DNA from: Runella sp. MFBS21 | GTDB lineage: Bacteria > Bacteroidota > Bacteroidia > Cytophagales > Spirosomataceae | Assembly (NCBI RefSeq): GCF_029433105.1 | Contig: NZ_JARNTW010000001.1 | Location: 558,001 to 622,000, forward strand | Length of the DNA stretch: 64,000 nt | Reading direction: 5' to 3' | In this document: positions 51,111 to 59,699 of the stretch, one piece after another | How the letters are laid out: each line of letters starts with the position of its first letter | How positions within the stretch are numbered: position 1 is the first letter of the stretch | Translations under genes and position numbers: made by a program | Notes under the pieces: generated by a model | What the model was told of the DNA's origin: nothing | What the model saw: the letters and a program-made list of their open reading frames with translations, nothing else | The model's database searches: none

Positions 51111-52013
51111 TTACGAATGTTGGAATATAGATTTAAGATAGGTCGTGTTGGCTTCAAAGTTTTTCTTCACGTTGTGAGGTTCTTTGGCATCGCGTGAGCG
51201 TTCAATCACCAGCCATCCTGTCCATTTGATTTCGTCTAAAGTTTGTTTTACTTTTTGAAGGTCGAGGCGCGTGTTGTGCTCAAGCCACACGCCATCTTCG
51301 TCGGTACAATGAATCTGACAGATACGTCTTTTTCCCAAAATTTTAAGTTCATTCACTAAATCACGGCCTGCTTTGAGGGGATTCGAGAAATTGAAATAAA
51401 TTTGGATGTGTTTGGAACCTATTTCTTTGAGTAAAGCTACTTCTCCTTGGGCATCAAGCGAGGTTTCAATGCCGATAATTACCCCTGCTTTTTGAGCCAT
51501 TTTGCCCACCACTTTGAGCCGTTGTACGATGGCGGGGCGGAGTTCAGGATTTTTTACTAAATCTCCCTGTACTCCTAGGGGCAAAAAAGCTATTTTGACA
51601 TTCATGGCTTTCATGGTGTCGATGCAGTCTTGTACCATACGCTCATAAGTGGGACGAGTAGCAAAGGATTGAGCATAAAAACCCGTCATGGCCAAAGAGC
51701 AAATTTCAAGGTTTAGTTCTTTGGCTTTGTTTAAAAACTGTTGTCTGATTTCTGGAATAGATAGCTGATTGTCAAATGTTTCTCTATTTCCAAGTCCTCC
51801 CATGTCTATCTCAAGGCCATCGGCGCCAATGTCTTTGGTAAGTTGGAAAGCACCAAGTTTTTGGCGTTTCAAAATCATCAAATCTACCACTGCGATTTTA
51901 TACCCCCCTTCCTGTGAGGCACTTGCCCAGTAAGGCGCACTGGCCATTGCCGTTGCCAACAAGCAGCTATGCTTGAGAAATTGGCGGCGATTAGTGATAA
52001 AGGAGGCTTTCAT
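51111..52013 (-). CDS. Exported sugar phosphate isomerase/epimerase-like TIM barrel protein
   Basis: 300 residues. A Tat signal (TNRRQFLKHSCLLATAMASA, R9 R10) precedes an AP-endonuclease-2/xylose-isomerase-like barrel: IGADGLEIDMGGLGN, EICSLAMTGFYAQSFA, AFLPLGVQGDLV, IGIETSLDAQGEVALLKEIGS, ICQIHCTDEDGVWLEHNTRLDL, GWLVIERSRD. The acidic and His residues in IGIETS, QIHCTDE and VIER fit metal ligands. Such enzymes normally work in the cytoplasm; here the periplasm is likely. It sits between GH95 (4-base gap) and the propeller gene (20 bases). Confidence 0.82.
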   Translation of the reverse strand: MKASFITNRRQFLKHSCLLATAMASAPYWASASQEGGYKIAVVDLMILKRQKLGAFQLTKDIGADGLEIDMGGLGNRETFDNQLSIPEIRQQFLNKAKELNLEICSLAMTGFYAQSFATRPTYERMVQDCIDTMKAMNVKIAFLPLGVQGDLVKNPELRPAIVQRLKVVGKMAQKAGVIIGIETSLDAQGEVALLKEIGSKHIQIYFNFSNPLKAGRDLVNELKILGKRRICQIHCTDEDGVWLEHNTRLDLQKVKQTLDEIKWTGWLVIERSRDAKEPHNVKKNFEANTTYLKSIFQHS

Positions 52014-52033
52014 AAGGCAAATACAAACGAGGA

Positions 52034-53167
52034 TTAATCTTTATTGTTTTCGGTTATTATGGGAGCTTGGTATCCCTCCATTTCGGGCCATTTGGCATTT
52101 TGGATAGGAATAAGCTTCCATTTTGAAGGGTCCACTACGGCGTGTTTGATGCGTTGACGACGCCATGTATAAATCACATGAATCATCCCATCAGAAGTCT
52201 GAATCACCGAAGGATAGGAATATTGACTAATGGGCGAATCTTCTAGAATAACGGCTGCTGACCAGTTCTTGCCGTCGTTGGATACCGACAAGTTAAGGGG
52301 GGTGCGAGGGCCTTTTGCCAAGTCGCCAGGAGGCAATACGTGATTATAAACCAGCACATGACGACCATCACGCAAGGTAACGGCGTCGGTGCCTGAGTTG
52401 TTGTTTGGTAGGTTTGATGCTGCTAATGGAGACCAAGTTTCACCATTGTCATAAGACCATGATTCCAACACGGCGCGGTTACGACTACGGGCCAAAATTT
52501 GAAGCTTACCTTTTCCGTGGTCTAAAATGCTTGGTTGAATGGCATTGGTGGCTTTGCCGTCATTGATCGGGCCGACTTTACGCCAAGTTTTGCCAAAATC
52601 AGGCGTCACCTCAAAATGAATCTTCCAACCGTCGCCCTCGGTACTTGTAGGACAAAATAGATTGCCGTTTGAAAGCAAAACAGGCTTGTTTTTGATAGGT
52701 CCTAAATATCCTTCAGGAAGTGCTTGCGCTGACGACCAAGTAATGCCCCCATCGGTAGAGGTTTTAAGCCATCCTTTCCACGTAGAAGGACTGGGTCCGA
52801 TTTTATAAAAAAGCATCAAAGGGCCGCCGTTGGGCACTTGATACAATACGGGATTCCAACACGCATAGCGAAGTTTATCATTCACAATCCCATCGGCTAC
52901 GTTTTGAGGTGCAGTCCACTTGCCATCTAGGCGGCGGCTTACCCAAATGCAGACATCAGGGTTACGTTCTTTGGTGCCACCAAACCACGACGCCACAAGC
53001 CCCTTGGGGGTTTCGGCGATGGTAGAAGCATGGCTTTCGGGAAAAGGTGCCGTTTCAAACAAAAATTCATCCACAATAACACCCGCTTGCCATTTTGATA
53101 ATTGGGCAAATGTGGGCAGTGTTAAAGCCAACGAGAAAGCTAATACGTAGCGTTTTATGAATTTCAT
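52034..53167 (-). CDS. BNR-repeat (sialidase-fold) exo-enzyme candidate
   Basis: 377 residues, signal peptide ending LPTFAQ. Six-bladed propeller with Asp-box repeats (STDGGITWSSAQAL, TPDFGKTWRKVGP, SYDNGETWSPL, SNDGKNWSAAV) and the motifs FPESHASTIAETPKGLVASWFGGTKERNPDVCIWVSR. It is of the BNR_2 kind, present also in plants. The arginine triad of true sialidases cannot be confirmed, so annotation as a sialidase would be unsafe; in this locus a plant-glycan substrate is more likely. Confidence 0.75.
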   Translation of the reverse strand: MKFIKRYVLAFSLALTLPTFAQLSKWQAGVIVDEFLFETAPFPESHASTIAETPKGLVASWFGGTKERNPDVCIWVSRRLDGKWTAPQNVADGIVNDKLRYACWNPVLYQVPNGGPLMLFYKIGPSPSTWKGWLKTSTDGGITWSSAQALPEGYLGPIKNKPVLLSNGNLFCPTSTEGDGWKIHFEVTPDFGKTWRKVGPINDGKATNAIQPSILDHGKGKLQILARSRNRAVLESWSYDNGETWSPLAASNLPNNNSGTDAVTLRDGRHVLVYNHVLPPGDLAKGPRTPLNLSVSNDGKNWSAAVILEDSPISQYSYPSVIQTSDGMIHVIYTWRRQRIKHAVVDPSKWKLIPIQNAKWPEMEGYQAPIITENNKD

Positions 53168-53649
53168 AGAAGGTTTGGAGGACTTTGATAAACGTATTTT
53201 TAAAATATTTTAGATAAACGAAAAGAAAAATGTTAAAAACAAAAATAAATGAAATATTTAGCTTGTATTGTCTTCAAGATATAGGATTCTGACCCTATTT
53301 TATTCTGATTGTCTCTTTCGATTTTTTTCTATTTTTATCAAAAAACCTTTGTTTTTTGATTTTAGAGGGTTTTTTGTGATATTTTGAGAATTAAATGTGT
53401 GAAAGTTAATACAAGTATAATTTTTTCTCCGAAAATAACCCTCCTGTACTGTCTGCTTGGGCAGGACTATGACAATGAATATGGGTAAAATCGAAAGTTA
53501 AATCTTTGTGTTTAATGATTTTGAAGTTGGTATAGGGTATCATTTCTTTCTTTTTCTTTCGTTTTGTCTAAAAAAGAAAAGTGTAGGTGCTGTAAAAGTG
53601 TTTTTAAGAAAGTCTAGCGTTACGAAGGAAGAGAAACGGAAGGAATATG
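53168..53649. other. 482-base gene-free region in the pectin locus
   Basis: Very AT-rich. It probably holds the promoter for the genes from 53167 leftwards: TATTTTTG (minus strand, 53240-53247) is a -7 match but lacks a TTG at the right distance. ATCAAAAAAC-N4-GTTTTTTGAT (53337-53360) is a perfect 10-bp hairpin. GATAAACG appears twice (53187-53194, 53213-53220). No gene is visible. Confidence 0.5.
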
Positions 53650-54744
53650 TTAATTTTTACCCCATTTTTTCACCCAATTAGGATAATCAGTACCTATTAA
53701 CTTCGCTGGCCAACTGCCATAATAAGCGTAACCTACACGGCGTTCATTTTCGATTTCGGCAAGTGAAGATTTGGGTATACTATTTCGACCTGTAAAAAAG
53801 GGTTTGTTTGTTTTGAGGTCATAAAATCTAGCCCAAACCGTAGAACTTGGGTCGACCACCACAATACGGTCGCGGCCTTTAGGTTGGGTAGCATCTGGGA
53901 TAGTATCCACTCTAATTCCTACGATTTTAGATGCTTCGAGCCAGTTGACAGCCGCTTGGATGGCTTTTTTGATAGGAGGAGTAGGATTGTCGATACTCAT
54001 CAAAAATTGTACGATTCCGACTGTTTCGTTGCCACTCAAAGAAGGAAGTTCAAAAGCGCGGGCTTTGGCAGGAAGTAGAGTTTGGCGGTCGTGTTGAGCA
54101 CACCAAGCGGTGAGAGTTCCGTTTTGGACAAATTGAGTTTTAAGAATACAGTCGATTCCCCTTGCCATGGCGACTTTGGCGAGGGGAATTAGAGAGGGGT
54201 CGATGACTTCAAAGTCATTTTTACCTTCGACGATATATTTCAAAATCCACATTACATCTATCATCGCGTTGTCGTTGTAGGTAATGTGTTTGTGGTAGCT
54301 ACTAGAGTCGGGATAAAATTGACCCCAACCGCCGGCCGCATTTTGAGCCATGATAAGATACTGAATGCCCCGTTCGGCTGCCTGGAGATAGTGGATATTC
54401 TGGGTCTTTTTGTAAGCTGTTACTAAGCTTTTAATCTCTCCGGTAGTAGCTTGGTCGTCGATAGTCGCATCTAAGTTATTTTTTTCAGAAAGAAGTTTCT
54501 GTTTTAAAGTCTCTTCAATGGCCTTATTGTAATTAATAGGATCGCCATTTGGTTGAGGCCATCCGCCGTTGTTACGTTGATACAATAGCATTCGTTCGGC
54601 AACAGAATCACTAGCCATGTGCTGAATTCCCTGCCAAGGGTAAGCATAGCTTTTGGGGGTTATCCAATAGGATAAAATGAAAAAAGACAAACATCCAAAT
54701 TGGATAAGGAAAGAAGAAAAAGCTACGTTTTTTTTCATACTCAA
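53650..54744 (-). CDS. Pectate lyase, polysaccharide lyase family 10
   Basis: 364 residues with an N-terminal signal anchor (LIQFGCLSFFILSYWITP). PL10 is an (alpha/alpha)3-toroid lyase that cuts polygalacturonate by elimination. The family signature is complete: LLYQRNNGGWPQPNG, LDATIDDQATTGEIKSLV, AQNAAGGWGQFYPD, YHKHITYNDNAMIDVMWIL, TQFVQNGTLTAWCAQHDRQTL, FELPSLSGNETVGIVQFLM and the C-terminal RRVGYAYYG. The product feeds KduI, whose gene is 32 bases upstream. Confidence 0.95.
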   Translation of the reverse strand: MSMKKNVAFSSFLIQFGCLSFFILSYWITPKSYAYPWQGIQHMASDSVAERMLLYQRNNGGWPQPNGDPINYNKAIEETLKQKLLSEKNNLDATIDDQATTGEIKSLVTAYKKTQNIHYLQAAERGIQYLIMAQNAAGGWGQFYPDSSSYHKHITYNDNAMIDVMWILKYIVEGKNDFEVIDPSLIPLAKVAMARGIDCILKTQFVQNGTLTAWCAQHDRQTLLPAKARAFELPSLSGNETVGIVQFLMSIDNPTPPIKKAIQAAVNWLEASKIVGIRVDTIPDATQPKGRDRIVVVDPSSTVWARFYDLKTNKPFFTGRNSIPKSSLAEIENERRVGYAYYGSWPAKLIGTDYPNWVKKWGKN

Positions 54745-54776
54745 TAGATGGGTGAGAAAAGCTTTTTAGAGGGAAC

Positions 54777-55607
54777 TTAGCGAAGTTGGGGGATAGGCAC
54801 CGCATCCATATCCGTAAAATCTTTGTTTTCGCCAGCCATTCCCCAAATAAACGAATAGCTAGAAGTGCCGCATCCTGAGTGAATAGACCAAGGGGGCGAA
54901 ATGATGGCTTGGTGATTGGCAACCCACAAATGACGCGTTTGGGTAGGCTCTCCCATCAGATGCAAAACGCCGTGATTTTCGGGAATATCAAAATAGCAAT
55001 ATACCTCCATGCGGCGGTCGTGAGTGTGAGAAGGCATGGTATTCCAAACACTCCCTGTTTGAAGTACAGTGAGCCCCATCACCAACTGACAACTCTGAAT
55101 ACCTCCTAAATGAATGTACTTGTAAATGGTGCGTTGATTGGAAGTCTCAAGTGTACCCAAATTGACGGGGGAAGCTTGCTCTTTGGTAAAAGTTTGATTG
55201 GGATAAGAATGATGCGCGGGAGCAGACAATAAAAAGAATCGGGCGGGGTTTGTGGGGTCTTCACTGGCAAAAGTGACCTCTTTTGTGCCTTTTCCAAGAT
55301 AAACACACCCCAATTTTTCGAGATTGAAGAGGGTGCCGTCAGCATTTACCAAACCTTTACCGCCCACATTGATGATTCCTATTTCGCGACGTTCTAAGAA
55401 ATACTCAGCTTTGAGAGCGTCGTGGGTATCTAGGGTGACAGAGGTGGTGGTGGGCATAGCACCGCCTGCCAATACTCGGTCATAATGTGTATATACCCAT
55501 TGTATTTGATTGGAAACAAAAAGGCTTTCAATAAGGAAGTTTTCGCGAAGTTCTTCAGTATTCATTTGAGCCGTTTCTTTACGACTACTTTCGTGTCTGA
55601 TTTGCAT
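54777..55607 (-). CDS. kduI: 5-keto-4-deoxyuronate isomerase
   Basis: 276 residues, the usual length. Cytoplasmic zinc enzyme that turns 5-keto-4-deoxyuronate, from unsaturated galacturonate, into 2,5-diketo-3-deoxygluconate. The cupin metal ligands are His 194, His 196, Glu 201 and His 243 (MPSHTHDRRMEVY; WSIHSG), two residues off the E. coli numbers. Also RVLAGGAMPT, LERREIGIINVGG and the C-terminal IWGMAGEN. It ties the lyase products to central metabolism. KduD is not in the window. Divergent from the LacI regulator. Confidence 0.95.
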   Translation of the reverse strand: MQIRHESSRKETAQMNTEELRENFLIESLFVSNQIQWVYTHYDRVLAGGAMPTTTSVTLDTHDALKAEYFLERREIGIINVGGKGLVNADGTLFNLEKLGCVYLGKGTKEVTFASEDPTNPARFFLLSAPAHHSYPNQTFTKEQASPVNLGTLETSNQRTIYKYIHLGGIQSCQLVMGLTVLQTGSVWNTMPSHTHDRRMEVYCYFDIPENHGVLHLMGEPTQTRHLWVANHQAIISPPWSIHSGCGTSSYSFIWGMAGENKDFTDMDAVPIPQLR

Positions 55608-55900
55608 TATAGGTAGTTTTTGAAGTGAAAAGAGAGTTGAATGTCATTAGCCTTCCAAATAGTACTTTCTGAATCAGCGATCAAGAATATCAGTAAGTCC
55701 ATTCTGATACCCCTATTGCTGTGGGATGCTAAGATAGTTTTACTTATTTCTTAAAAAGATTCATAGAATACTAATTTTAATTTTTTTTAGAATATACAGT
55801 AAGACAATCTCTATTGTATAAATGATATTATAACCAAGTTTAGAGAGGTTGTTTAGTACATAACAAATATTTTGTTGAATTTTTTTATGCAATCGTTGTC

Positions 55901-55912
55901 GGTAACGTTCCC
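55901..55912. promoter_or_regulatory. LacI-type operator candidate GGTAACGTTCCC
   Basis: An AACGTT-centred imperfect palindrome (one mismatch) just upstream of the -33 element of the LacI gene. LacI proteins usually bind palindromes with a central CG, so this could serve autoregulation and kduI control. Confidence 0.45.
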
Positions 55913-55918
55913 AAAATC

Positions 55919-55949
55919 TTGCCTTTTCAGTTAATGGTGATTATATTTG
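55919..55949 (+). promoter_or_regulatory. Promoter of the LacI-family gene
   Basis: TTG (55919-55921), exactly 20 bases, TATATTTG (55942-55949): full match to the phylum consensus. It leaves a leader of about 80 bases before the GTG start. Confidence 0.65.
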
Positions 55950-56039
55950 AACCTATACCCAAAAAATGGTATTTTCACCAGTCTAAATAGGAAGCTGCAC
56001 TTTCTAGTATATAAATTGTACTAAACCAATATCACAATA

Positions 56040-57080
56040 GTGGGAATTATTACGATAAAAGATATAGCCAAAGCCCTTAATTTGTCAACCTCTACGGTTT
56101 CGAGGGCGTTGCGAGGGAGCTATGAAATCAACGCCGAGACCAAGCGGCTAGTGATGGAATACGCTGAACGGATGAATTATCGTCCCAACCCTATTGCCCT
56201 GAGTTTGAAAGAAAACCGGAGCCGTTCGATTGGGGTAATTATCCCAGAAATCGCTAATAATTTTTTCTCCCAGGCCATTAATGGCATAGAGTCTATTGCT
56301 TATAATCGAGGCTATCACGTAGTTATTTCTCAAAACCATGAGTCTTATGAGCGAGAATTAGTAAGTACACAGTACTTAGCTCAGCGTCGTGTAGATGGGT
56401 TGTTGGTTTCATTGTCGGGAGAAAGCAATGATTTAGAGCACTTTAAAGAACTTCAGTCAAAAGGCTTGCCGATTGTGTTTTTTGACCGAGTTCCCCAAGA
56501 TTATATTACTCACAAGGTCACTGCCGACAATTTTGCAGGTGCCTATGAAGGTACTGAGCACCTGATTCAGCAGGGTTATCGACGTATTGCTCATTTGACT
56601 AGCCCGTCGTGGTTGTCGATTACGTATGAGCGACTTGAAGGATATAAAAAGGCCTTGCAAAATCATGGGATTCCGATTGATGAGTCCTACATTAAGTATT
56701 GTAGTCATGGAGGAATGATCGCGGACGAAGTAGAAAATGCGGTTTTGGAATTGATTCATCACCCCAACCGCCCACATGCAATATTCTCAGCAGGCGACCG
56801 TCTGACTACTTCCTGTATATCTTTGATTAGAAAAGAAGGTTTGCGTATTCCTGATGATATTGCTATTGTAGGGTTTACCAATTTGGTATCAGCGCATTTG
56901 CTCAATCCTGCTCTGAGCGCGGTCACCCAGCCTGCCTATGAAATGGGACAGCTTGCCACAGAATTTTTGATTGATTTGATAGAGCGCCCCAAAGCCACTA
57001 TTCGTTTTGAAAGCAAACGCCTTGATACTCGTCTAGTAATAAGAGAGTCGTCGCTCAAGTCTAGCAAAAACTTTAATTAA
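56040..57080 (+). CDS. LacI-family transcriptional regulator
   Basis: 346 residues from a GTG start; in-frame there is a stop shortly upstream and no ATG in between. HTH at about 5-24 (TIKDIAKALNLSTSTVSRALRG) with the hinge ALSLKENRSRSIGVIIPEIANNFFSQAING, then the periplasmic-binding-like ligand domain (VDGLLVSLSGE, LPIVFFDRVPQ, TADNFAGAYEGTEHLI, PHAIFSAGDRLTTSCI, AIVGFTN). The C-terminus RLVIRESS is typical. Position next to kduI and PL10 suggests that it controls the pectin locus, perhaps sensing a uronate product. Confidence 0.95.
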   Translation: MGIITIKDIAKALNLSTSTVSRALRGSYEINAETKRLVMEYAERMNYRPNPIALSLKENRSRSIGVIIPEIANNFFSQAINGIESIAYNRGYHVVISQNHESYERELVSTQYLAQRRVDGLLVSLSGESNDLEHFKELQSKGLPIVFFDRVPQDYITHKVTADNFAGAYEGTEHLIQQGYRRIAHLTSPSWLSITYERLEGYKKALQNHGIPIDESYIKYCSHGGMIADEVENAVLELIHHPNRPHAIFSAGDRLTTSCISLIRKEGLRIPDDIAIVGFTNLVSAHLLNPALSAVTQPAYEMGQLATEFLIDLIERPKATIRFESKRLDTRLVIRESSLKSSKNFN

Positions 57081-57108
57081 ATAGCTTGCAAATTCCTACA
57101 AGAGCTAT
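57081..57108 (+). terminator. Weak hairpin after the LacI gene
   Basis: ATAGCTTG pairs with CAAGAGCTAT with a bulge; a T-rich stretch (CTTTCACTTATTT) follows. It may end the LacI transcript only partly. Confidence 0.35.
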
Positions 57109-57132
57109 CTTTCACTTATTTATATTTGCTGA

Positions 57133-58344
57133 ATGCGTCGTTTTGTTTACTTATGGATGTGGCTTATTGTCACTGGTGTTTCTGCTCAGATACCCCGAGA
57201 TACGATTTTTAATTTTCCTCCTGACTCGTCCGTTTTCATTCGTACCAAAGGTCCGATGCCTTATCTTAATTATGGATTGGGGGAAGATCGGCTTGGTGGA
57301 GCCAAAATGGGCACAATTGATTCGTTGATTTTATTGAAAGTGACGGGTCAATACAAAAACCTCTATCGCGTGAGATTGACGCCACATTTGTCAGCCTGGA
57401 TACCCCAAAATCTTACCAAACGTGATACCCTTGTGAAGCTTCCCTTACAATACCTGACGGGTTCGTGGAAGGTATGGGGAGAAGGCCATTTTGATTATGT
57501 TTCGATACCCTTACCGGACCGCTTGGCTTATCGAAGTTGGCAAGAAGTAAATCCTTCTAAAATCGTAGTGGATATTTTTGGGGCGACTACCAACACCAAC
57601 TGGATTACGCAATTGAGGTCAGTAAAAGAAATAAAAAGCGTGGATTATGAGCAAGTAGCGGATGAGCAGTTGCGTATTACCATTTGTTTGCGGCATTCTC
57701 AGCATTGGGGCTATCGGGTAGGATACGAGGGGCGGCGGCTTGTGATAGCGGTGAAACACCAACCCGAAAAATTAAAACTAAAAACCTTGACCATTGCGAT
57801 AGATGCAGGCCATGGAGGGACTAATTTAGGAGCGAGAGGGGTACGATCAAAACAATGGGAAAAAGACTTGAACTTGAGTATTGCTTTGCATCTACAAAGG
57901 GAATTGGAACGAAAAGGAGTGAAAGTACTTATGAGTCGTGTCAGTGATACTCTTTTCAATAACAATGACCGCGTATTAAGATTCAGAACCCAAAAACCGG
58001 ATTTGTTGGTAAGTATTCACAACAACGCTGCTGGCGATACCACCAAAACTCGCGGGACTAGTACTTATTATAAGCATCTGGGGTATCGGTCTTTGAGTCA
58101 GACCATTTTGAAGCGACTGTTGGATATGGAGCTGGCTGAATATGGCAACGTAGGACGATTCAATTTTGCGCTCAATAGCCCCACCGAATACCCTAACGTA
58201 TTGGTAGAAGGGGCTTTTATGAGTCATCCTGCGGATGAAGCTTTGTTAATCAATGATGATTTTCGCAAGAAAATGGCCAAACAAATTCGGAGAGGTATCG
58301 AAGATTGGTTGAAGAAAATCCGAAAAGGGCAGGATTTTGAATAA
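57133..58344 (+). CDS. N-acetylmuramoyl-L-alanine amidase (Amidase_3)
   Basis: 403 residues, signal peptide ending TGVSAQ. About 30-215 is an SH3/AMIN-like region that could bind the wall. The catalytic domain (218-395) has the zinc ligands His 227 (IDAGHGG), Glu 243 (WEKDLNL) and His 296 (VSIHNNA) and the catalytic Glu 359 (VLVEGAFMSH). It cleaves the amide bond between MurNAc and the stem peptide in the periplasm. Convergent with murF across a shared terminator. Confidence 0.93.
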   Translation: MRRFVYLWMWLIVTGVSAQIPRDTIFNFPPDSSVFIRTKGPMPYLNYGLGEDRLGGAKMGTIDSLILLKVTGQYKNLYRVRLTPHLSAWIPQNLTKRDTLVKLPLQYLTGSWKVWGEGHFDYVSIPLPDRLAYRSWQEVNPSKIVVDIFGATTNTNWITQLRSVKEIKSVDYEQVADEQLRITICLRHSQHWGYRVGYEGRRLVIAVKHQPEKLKLKTLTIAIDAGHGGTNLGARGVRSKQWEKDLNLSIALHLQRELERKGVKVLMSRVSDTLFNNNDRVLRFRTQKPDLLVSIHNNAAGDTTKTRGTSTYYKHLGYRSLSQTILKRLLDMELAEYGNVGRFNFALNSPTEYPNVLVEGAFMSHPADEALLINDDFRKKMAKQIRRGIEDWLKKIRKGQDFE

Positions 58345-58386
58345 AATGTTATGAGCGAAATATTCGGATTTCGCTCATAACATTTT
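58343..58386. terminator. Bidirectional terminator between the amidase gene and murF
   Basis: A perfect 18-bp stem (58343-58360 with 58369-58386) with an 8-base loop. It contains the last bases of the amidase stop codon and is followed by TTT on the plus strand and starts right after the murF stop on the other. Confidence 0.92.
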
Positions 58387-59670
58387 TTACAAATAAGGTA
58401 CAACCGTCTCAAGCCCCATGCCACGAGAGCCTTTGATAAGAACGTGCGTATCTTGCTGAGGATGGTCTACTATCCAGTTGTGTAAGGAAAATTTGTCAGG
58501 AAAATAATAGGCTTTGGGAAGGGCAGGCAAAGCATCTTGCATAAGCTTACCTGCCAAAATCACAAGGTCAAATTTTTGTTGTGCAATAAGTTTTCCTAAT
58601 GCCAAATGCTCTTCAGGAGACTCTTCTCCTAGCTCCAGCATATCTCCCAAAATTACTACTTTACGTTGTGCTTTGAGTTTGCCAAAGTTTTCGATAGCGG
58701 CGGCCATCGAAGAAGGGTTGGCATTGTAAGCATCCATAATGATGGTATTAGAACCTTTCTGTACAATCTGTGAGCGGTTGTTGGTAGGATTGTAATCGGC
58801 TACTGCTTGGTTTGCATCTTGAGAAGATACCCCAAAATAACTCCCTATCGCCAAGGCGGCTGCGATATTTTCAAAATTGTATTTGCCGGTAAGGTGTGTT
58901 TGGATAATAGTGCCCTGAGTATCTTTAAACACCACTAAGGGAGCGTCTTCAATCATTTGGGGAGCATCCTCATCCAGAAGATATTTGATACAAGTTTTGA
59001 AGGTACGTTCCTGTGCCATTTCGGTAAGCGTAGTATTGGAGGCATTGATAAATACCGTACCACCTGATTTTGCAAGCCAGTCATACAACTCTCCTTTCCC
59101 TTTACGAACTCCTTCTATACCGCCAAACCCTTCCAAATGAGCTTTTCCGATATTGGTAATAAGACCGTGAGTAGGAGCGGCTATACTAGACAAAAGAGCG
59201 ATTTCTTTCTGATGATTGGCACCCATTTCTACGACGGCTATTTCGTAGCTTGAGTCGATAGCCAACAGCGTAAGTGGTACACCAATATGATTGTTGAAAT
59301 TGCCTTTGGTAGCGTAGGTTTTGTATTTTTTTGCCAAAACCGTAGCGATAAGCTCTTTGGTGGTAGTTTTACCATTTGAACCAGTCAATCCTACGATGGG
59401 AATAGAAAGTAGGCTACGATGATGGTGGGCAAGTTGCTGAAGCGCTTCTAAACTGTCTTTTACTAATAGGTAGCGGTTATCCACCGCTACAGCGGGGTTA
59501 TCCACAATGGCGTATTTAGCCCCTTTTTCCAACGCATCTTTAGCATAGGCATTTCCGTCAAATTTATCGCCTTTAAGGGCTACAAAAAGACAATCTTGGG
59601 TGATTTGGCGGGTATCGGTCGAAACGCCTCGGCAAGTGAGAAAATAATCGTATAGGTGAGGGATTGTCAT
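58387..59670 (-). CDS. murF: UDP-N-acetylmuramoyl-tripeptide--D-alanyl-D-alanine ligase
   Basis: 427 residues. Adds D-Ala-D-Ala to the peptidoglycan precursor in the cytoplasm. N-terminal uracil-binding domain (CRGVSTDTRQITQDCLFVALKGDKFDGNAYA), ATP P-loop VGLTGSNGKTTTKE (about 93-106), NFNNHIGVPLTLL, EMGANHQKEI, TNIGKAHLEGFGG, and the C-terminal DAYNANPSSM, GDMLELGEESPEEH. It stands outside the usual mur/dcw cluster, which is common in this phylum. Confidence 0.97.
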   Translation of the reverse strand: MTIPHLYDYFLTCRGVSTDTRQITQDCLFVALKGDKFDGNAYAKDALEKGAKYAIVDNPAVAVDNRYLLVKDSLEALQQLAHHHRSLLSIPIVGLTGSNGKTTTKELIATVLAKKYKTYATKGNFNNHIGVPLTLLAIDSSYEIAVVEMGANHQKEIALLSSIAAPTHGLITNIGKAHLEGFGGIEGVRKGKGELYDWLAKSGGTVFINASNTTLTEMAQERTFKTCIKYLLDEDAPQMIEDAPLVVFKDTQGTIIQTHLTGKYNFENIAAALAIGSYFGVSSQDANQAVADYNPTNNRSQIVQKGSNTIIMDAYNANPSSMAAAIENFGKLKAQRKVVILGDMLELGEESPEEHLALGKLIAQQKFDLVILAGKLMQDALPALPKAYYFPDKFSLHNWIVDHPQQDTHVLIKGSRGMGLETVVPYL

Positions 59671-59699
59671 TCTAAAAATTAAAGAATTATATGATGATA

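Larger units (their letters stand above)
55608..56039. other. 432-base divergent control region between kduI and the LacI gene
   Basis: AT-rich, no gene. On the LacI side it holds a palindrome with a central ACGT (55901-55912) and a well-formed promoter (55919-55949). For kduI only an imperfect -7 element is visible (TATTCTTG on the minus strand at 55682-55689). Confidence 0.55.

Noticed and set aside
52034-53167. Annotation as true sialidase (GH33)
   Set aside because: Asp-boxes are present, but I cannot place the arginine triad and the locus concerns plant pectin.
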